This document shows, in pieces, positions 7,672-10,124 of a stretch of 10,124 nucleotides of DNA; position 1 is the stretch's first letter; each line of letters opens with the position of its first letter. The notes below the pieces were generated by a model. It saw nothing but the letters and a program-made list of their open reading frames with translations. It was not told the origin of the DNA and ran no database searches. This DNA comes from Ruminococcus sp. (GTDB lineage: Bacteria > Bacillota > Clostridia > Oscillospirales > Acutalibacteraceae), in contig JAMPAE010000043.1 in assembly GCA_023667385.1 (NCBI GenBank), positions 1 to 10,124 of the forward strand. Reading direction: 5' to 3'. Position numbers and translations under genes: made by a program.

Positions 7672-7716
7672 GCAATTTGAACGTAGCTATAAAGAATCGG
7701 CGCAATTTGAAATTGC
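7672..7716. repeat. direct repeats GCAATTTGAA and palindrome next to the -35
   Basis: GCAATTTGAA occurs at 7672-7681 and 7702-7711, 30 bp apart, close to three helical turns. The second copy is part of a perfect 15-bp palindrome GCAATTT-G-AAATTGC (7702-7716) ending two bases before the -35 at 7719. The arrangement is compatible with a protein-binding site. Confidence 0.45.
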
Positions 7717-7718
7717 TC

Positions 7719-7747
7719 TTGACAAAATTATACCGTTATGGTATATT
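7719..7747 (+). promoter_or_regulatory. consensus sigma-A promoter pointing away from the XRE gene
   Basis: A perfect TTGACA (7719-7724), 17 bp, and TATATT (7742-7747). Transcription would begin near 7754 and run rightward into the repeat region. There is no recognisable gene before the terminator-like hairpin at 8172-8194. Confidence 0.7.
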
Positions 7748-7755
7748 CAAAAATA
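7727..7755 (-). promoter_or_regulatory. weak divergent promoter candidate for the XRE gene
   Basis: On the minus strand a perfect TATAAT (7727-7732) overlaps the operator palindrome. At 17 bp spacing the -35 position (7750-7755) reads TATTTT, a poor match. If used, the XRE mRNA would have a leader of about 100 nt. Confidence 0.3.
7729..7745. promoter_or_regulatory. operator-like palindrome O1
   Basis: TATACC-GTTAT-GGTATA is a perfect 6+6 bp inverted repeat with a 5-bp spacer, the size expected for an XRE dimer site. It covers most of the spacer and -10 of the rightward promoter, and the leftward TATAAT. Binding would block both. Confidence 0.65.
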
Positions 7756-7770
7756 TCCCATTTTGGTATA
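7754..7770. promoter_or_regulatory. operator-like palindrome O2
   Basis: TATCCC-ATTTT-GGTATA repeats the O1 geometry with one mismatch in the left half-site. Its centre lies 25 bp from that of O1, and it covers the predicted rightward transcription start. The shared half-sites and spacer argue against chance. Confidence 0.6.
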
Positions 7771-7888
7771 TCTTGATAGGCGTTGTAAACGTTCAAAAAT
7801 TGATTTGCGATTTTGCGGTATTGCGGGTAGGGTTGTGCCTGCTGTTAGATTGACGCCGCAGAGCCCCCTCAAAAGAAGAAGCTTACTA

Positions 7889-7938
7889 AGCCTTCCTCAT
7901 TGAGAAAGGTTGTACAGCTCAGCCGTGACAGGATGAGT
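7889..7938. repeat. decayed copy of the hairpin repeat
   Basis: AAGCCTTCCTCATTGAGAAAGG and the following bases through GCCGTGAC and GATGAGTT align without gaps to 8042-8091 of the intact element. The first hairpin has one mispair (CCTTCCTC against GAGAAAGG), the second is largely lost, and the left half of the element is missing or unrecognisable. Confidence 0.6.
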
Positions 7939-7980
7939 TTCAACCTGACCAATTAACTATACATAAATTTTAACGTCGAG

Positions 7981-8092
7981 AACTCCCTCAGTCAAAACGC
8001 AGGCGTTTTGCCAGCTCCCTCGGCGAGGGAGCCAATAAAAAAGCCTTCCTCGTTGAGGAAGGTGGCACAACGAAGTTGTGACGGAAGGAGTC
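7981..8092. mobile_element. MITE-like palindromic repeat element with four hairpins
   Basis: A 112-bp block whose ends are imperfect inverted repeats: AACTCCCTCAGTCA (7981-7994) against the complement of TGACGGAAGGAGTC (8079-8092), 11 of 14 matching. Inside are four consecutive hairpins: CAAAACGC/GCGTTTTG (7993-8010), GCTCCCTC/GAGGGAGC (8014-8032), CCTTCCTC/GAGGAAGG (8044-8062) and CACAAC/GTTGTG (8066-8080). There is no transposase gene, so any movement would need one supplied from elsewhere. From memory, very similar sequences are scattered between genes in gut Firmicutes genomes. No clear target-site duplication is visible. Confidence 0.65.
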
Positions 8093-8171
8093 CCCCAAAA
8101 AATAAAATTTACATCATTATTCATGGCTTGTTAAAGAAACATTCATGAGTTTGGCAGAATATACAAAAATG

Positions 8172-8194
8172 AACGCATAATTATGAGCGTTTTT
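8172..8194 (+). terminator. terminator-like hairpin upstream of the surface-protein promoter
   Basis: AACGC (8172-8176) pairs with GCGTT (8187-8191), with CATAATTATG inside also self-complementary, and T continues to 8194. An A run on the left side makes it roughly symmetrical. It would end rightward transcription from 7719 just before the next promoter. The stem is short. Confidence 0.45.
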
Positions 8195-8208
8195 CCAAAA
8201 TTTGATTA

Positions 8209-8236
8209 TTGACACATTGTGAATAAAGTGTATAAT
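8209..8236 (+). promoter_or_regulatory. strong sigma-A promoter of the surface-protein gene
   Basis: A perfect TTGACA (8209-8214), 16 bp, and a perfect TATAAT (8231-8236). The predicted start near 8243 leaves a leader of about 178 nt before the ATG at 8421. Confidence 0.8.
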
Positions 8237-8242
8237 ATAAAA

Positions 8243-8420
8243 ACGTAAAATGACATAAGCATAGTTATTGTCGAACAAATGATGCTTATGTGTTTTATAT
8301 CCAAAAATCTTCGAGGAAAGGAGAACTAATTTAAAACTTTGGATGAAATTGTGCGTATTGCACAACTAATTTACGGTATGTATAAAATACCGACAAATTT
8401 TTAATGAAGGAGTGTTTTTT
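8243..8420 (+). promoter_or_regulatory. long structured 5' leader, possible attenuator
   Basis: Three stem-loops are visible: ACATAAGCAT/ATGCTTATGT (8253-8262 with 8282-8291, 10 bp) followed by GTTTTAT; TTGTGC/GCACAA (8349-8354 with 8360-8365); and CGGTAT/ATACCG (8374-8379 with 8387-8392), followed by five T at 8398-8402. The direct repeat AACTAATTTA occurs at 8324-8333 and 8364-8373. A first Shine-Dalgarno-like AAAGGAG (8317-8323) precedes a possible 21-codon ORF from TTG 8339 to TAA 8402-8404. The true site AAGGAG (8407-8412) is 8 nt before the ATG. I do not recognise a known riboswitch class. Confidence 0.45.
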
Positions 8421-10124
8421 ATGAAAACGTCAAAGAAAATTTTATCAGTCGTTCTTGCTGTTTTGATGCTTGCAACTTGCTTTGTATTCCCGTCATCAGC
8501 AGCAACAGAATCATACACCTACACAGCCGGTCAAAAAGGTACTTGGCAGGCTCTTCCAAGAATTACATATGCTTGCACAAGCAATAAAAACTACCTCTTA
8601 GCTTCATATATTCCGGATGATTACGATGACGGAGAGACTGTCAGCGTTAAATTAAACGGTGTGGAAGTTGAAGATGTTCTCGGTAATTTTGATGCTCATT
8701 GGGGAACATGGAATACCAATGATGCATTGTATGGCAGTCCTTGCTATGAACTTAGCTTCGACACACTTGATGTTAAGGAAACAACAACTGTAGAAGTTGA
8801 AATCGAACTCAGCTTCGTTATTTATGTTGACGGCTATACACATTCTTGCAGATACTGCGATAGAAACCATGTGATTCCTACTAAGACTGTAAGTGACAGC
8901 AGAGTATATAAATTCACAGTAACTGTTGAACCTAAAGTTAACCCTCAGCCTCCTGTTACCGAAGAAACCTACACCGTAATTTACAAAGACGGCGTTGTTG
9001 GTGAAACAGTATTCCCGGATCAGGGCACAGAAGGTCTCAAGGTTGGTGACAAGACCCCTGATTTTGTTGGCACACCCACAAGACCCGGTTACACATTCAT
9101 GGGCTGGTATCCGACTCTTAACCCTGTTGTAAGCGCAGCTGATGCAAATGCAAACAACGAAATCATTTACACTGCAACATGGCAGAAAGATGCACCTGTT
9201 GTTGAAGACACAACTTACACAGTAGTTCGTGAATATTATATTGACGATGTAAAGGTTGCAACATACACCAGTGACGCTAATACCGGTAAGGTTGGCGATG
9301 AAGTTGTTGGCGCAGTTCTTGCAGCAACAAACTCAAGCTGGAACACCGCATCATATGAAGGCGGCGCAAAAACAGCAACTTTCTCATTCACTGATTCAAA
9401 CCCTGCATCAATCACTCTTGTTAAAGATGCAGCTCAGAACAAAATCACTTTGATTTATAACCACGTTCACAACGATGCAAACGGCAACGGCGTTTGTGAT
9501 GAATGCGGCAAGGGCGAATGCAACCACGTTAACGCAACAGAAGTTGCAGGTTCGGCTTCAAACGCAACTTGCGACAATGACGGCAAATCTGCTGACAAGT
9601 TCTGCCCGGATTGCAACACAACAATCCCCGGCACATTAATTCCGAAGTCATGCAACGGCACTTGCGGCTGCAAGGCAGGCGTAGACAAGAAGTGCGCAGG
9701 CGAATGTGCAGCAAACTGCGCTTGCAAGAAAGCTTGCGACCACGCAAACACAACAACAATTAAAGCTGAAAAAGCTTCATGTGACAAAGATGGTTACACA
9801 GGCGATACATATTGCAATGATTGCGAAAAAGTAATCAAAAACGGCACATTAATTCCGAAGTCATGCGATGGTAACTGCGGCTGCACAGCAGCAGTTAACA
9901 ACTGCAAAGGCGAATGTGCTAAAAACTGCGTATGCAACGACGAATGCACACACGCAAGCACAAGAGTTGAAAACGCAAAAGATGCAACTTGCGATAAAGA
10001 CGGTTACACAGGCGACATAATCTGCAACAACTGCGGAAATGTAGTTGCAGGCAAAAAGATTGACAAGACTTGCGACGGTTCTTGCGGCTGCAAGGCAGGC
10101 GTAGCAAGCAAGTGTGACGGTGAA
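8421..10124 (+). CDS. secreted Cys-rich repeat surface protein, 3' end outside window
   Basis: The frame stays open for 568 codons to the window edge, so the C-terminus and any anchor are not seen. AAGGAG (8407-8412) sets the ATG. Residues 1-28 are a signal peptide with a likely signal peptidase I site after SSAA; LATC is a poor lipobox. Residues about 30-170 form a mostly beta domain I do not recognise, with a possible metal or disulfide knuckle HSCRYCDRNH (141-150). Residues about 183-255 match an InlB B-/Listeria-Bacteroides repeat (TRPGYTFMGWYP, IIYTATWQ). Residues about 265-347 resemble a MucBP-type module (TYTVVREYYIDD, ITLVKDAAQNKITLIY). HVHNDANGNGVCDECG (348-363) is a Ca-loop-like linker. 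From 367 on there are tandem Cys-rich repeats. A role in adhesion or surface structure is inference from the modules. Confidence 0.85.
   Translation, partial: MKTSKKILSVVLAVLMLATCFVFPSSAATESYTYTAGQKGTWQALPRITYACTSNKNYLLASYIPDDYDDGETVSVKLNGVEVEDVLGNFDAHWGTWNTNDALYGSPCYELSFDTLDVKETTTVEVEIELSFVIYVDGYTHSCRYCDRNHVIPTKTVSDSRVYKFTVTVEPKVNPQPPVTEETYTVIYKDGVVGETVFPDQGTEGLKVGDKTPDFVGTPTRPGYTFMGWYPTLNPVVSAADANANNEIIYTATWQKDAPVVEDTTYTVVREYYIDDVKVATYTSDANTGKVGDEVVGAVLAATNSSWNTASYEGGAKTATFSFTDSNPASITLVKDAAQNKITLIYNHVHNDANGNGVCDECGKGECNHVNATEVAGSASNATCDNDGKSADKFCPDCNTTIPGTLIPKSCNGTCGCKAGVDKKCAGECAANCACKKACDHANTTTIKAEKASCDKDGYTGDTYCNDCEKVIKNGTLIPKSCDGNCGCTAAVNNCKGECAKNCVCNDECTHASTRVENAKDATCDKDGYTGDIICNNCGNVVAGKKIDKTCDGSCGCKAGVASKCDGE
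9519..10124 (+). repeat. tandem Cys-rich repeats of about 70 aa
   Basis: Three units start at C367 (nt 9519), C439 (9735) and C509 (9945); the third is cut by the window end. Each full unit has 11 cysteines in the order C-C-CxxC-CxxxCxC-CxxxCxxxCxC before the next unit's first C, for example CNGTCGC and CAGECAANCAC. DNA identity between units is high: 25 identical bases at 9629-9653 and 9842-9866, and 24 at 9661-9684 and 10081-10104. This suggests recent duplication or gene conversion within the gene. Confidence 0.85.

Larger units (their letters stand above)
7623..8420. other. long non-coding region with regulatory sites and repeats
   Basis: About 800 bp with no ORF that has both a ribosome site and a recognisable protein. 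In order it contains the XRE gene leader and two GCAATTTGAA repeats, then overlapping divergent promoters with twin palindromes. After about 90 bp (7771-7860) where I see nothing come a decayed and an intact copy of a hairpin repeat, a terminator-like hairpin (8172-8194), and a strong promoter with a long leader. Confidence 0.7.

Noticed and set aside
7365..7853. 162-codon open frame on the plus strand opposite the XRE gene
   Set aside because: It is antisense to a convincing HTH protein, has no ribosome site, and its sequence is low-quality with no recognisable domain.
7670..7903. 77-codon plus-strand frame across the operator region and repeat
   Set aside because: It starts upstream of the predicted transcription start, has no ribosome site, and reads through palindromic operator and repeat DNA.
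7981..8092. CRISPR array in the hairpin-rich region
   Set aside because: The hairpins differ in sequence, and there are no regularly spaced identical repeats with unique spacers or cas genes.
8117..8365. 82-codon minus-strand frame
   Set aside because: It covers the strong plus-strand promoter and leader, is AT-driven (rich in Phe, Ile, Asn, His), and lacks a ribosome site.
8478..8482. Lipoprotein signal (LATC) in the surface protein
   Set aside because: Thr before the Cys is atypical and a normal signal peptidase I site (SSAA) follows.
9467..9787. 106-codon minus-strand frame with Leu/Pro/Ala-rich product
   Set aside because: It is a shadow of the Cys-rich repeat; the periodicity comes from the plus-strand coding repeats.

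Overview
The window looks like a chromosomal segment from a low-to-mid G+C Clostridia bacterium, probably a gut Oscillospiraceae/Ruminococcus-type organism. The basis is indirect: purine-rich Shine-Dalgarno sites, near-consensus sigma-A promoters, secreted proteins with MKxxKKILxVVLA-type signal peptides, InlB-type repeats, and a palindromic intergenic repeat of a kind I associate with gut Firmicutes. Species cannot be assigned from sequence alone.

Left part (1-3420): an AI-2E-family (YtvI/PerM-like) membrane protein gene is followed 18 bp later by the wreck of a secreted PI-PLC-like phospholipase gene. That gene keeps its signal peptide, the first residues of the mature protein and the C-terminal half of the X domain, but has lost the catalytic N-terminal half and is frameshifted. 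A hairpin terminator separates it from a convergent MATE-family efflux transporter gene. The AT-rich gap 3418-3763 carries divergent promoters.

Centre (3764-7330): a large secreted protein of 1171 aa carries two calcineurin-like metallophosphoesterase domains. They are separated by about 300 residues of unrecognised helical sequence and a purple-acid-phosphatase-type beta-sandwich. A strong bidirectional terminator lies between it and a small convergent XRE-family repressor gene.

Right part (7623-8420): about 800 bp without a convincing protein gene, but dense in signals. Upstream of the XRE gene are two matching operator-like palindromes (TATACC-N5-GGTATA and TATCCC-N5-GGTATA) lying on a consensus promoter that points away from the repressor gene towards no visible gene. 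Next come a decayed and an intact copy of a multi-hairpin MITE-like repeat, a terminator-like hairpin, and a strong promoter with a structured leader of about 178 nt. The leader belongs to the last gene (8421 to the window end, open at the 3' end). This gene encodes a secreted surface protein with an N-terminal domain of unknown type, an InlB/Listeria-Bacteroides repeat, a MucBP-like module and tandem Cys-rich repeats of about 70 aa with 11 regularly spaced cysteines each.

Themes: extracellular phosphoester hydrolysis (a double phosphoesterase and a lost phospholipase) and cell-surface proteins. The least explained items are the Cys-rich repeat, the XRE operator region with its target-less promoter, and the structured leader.
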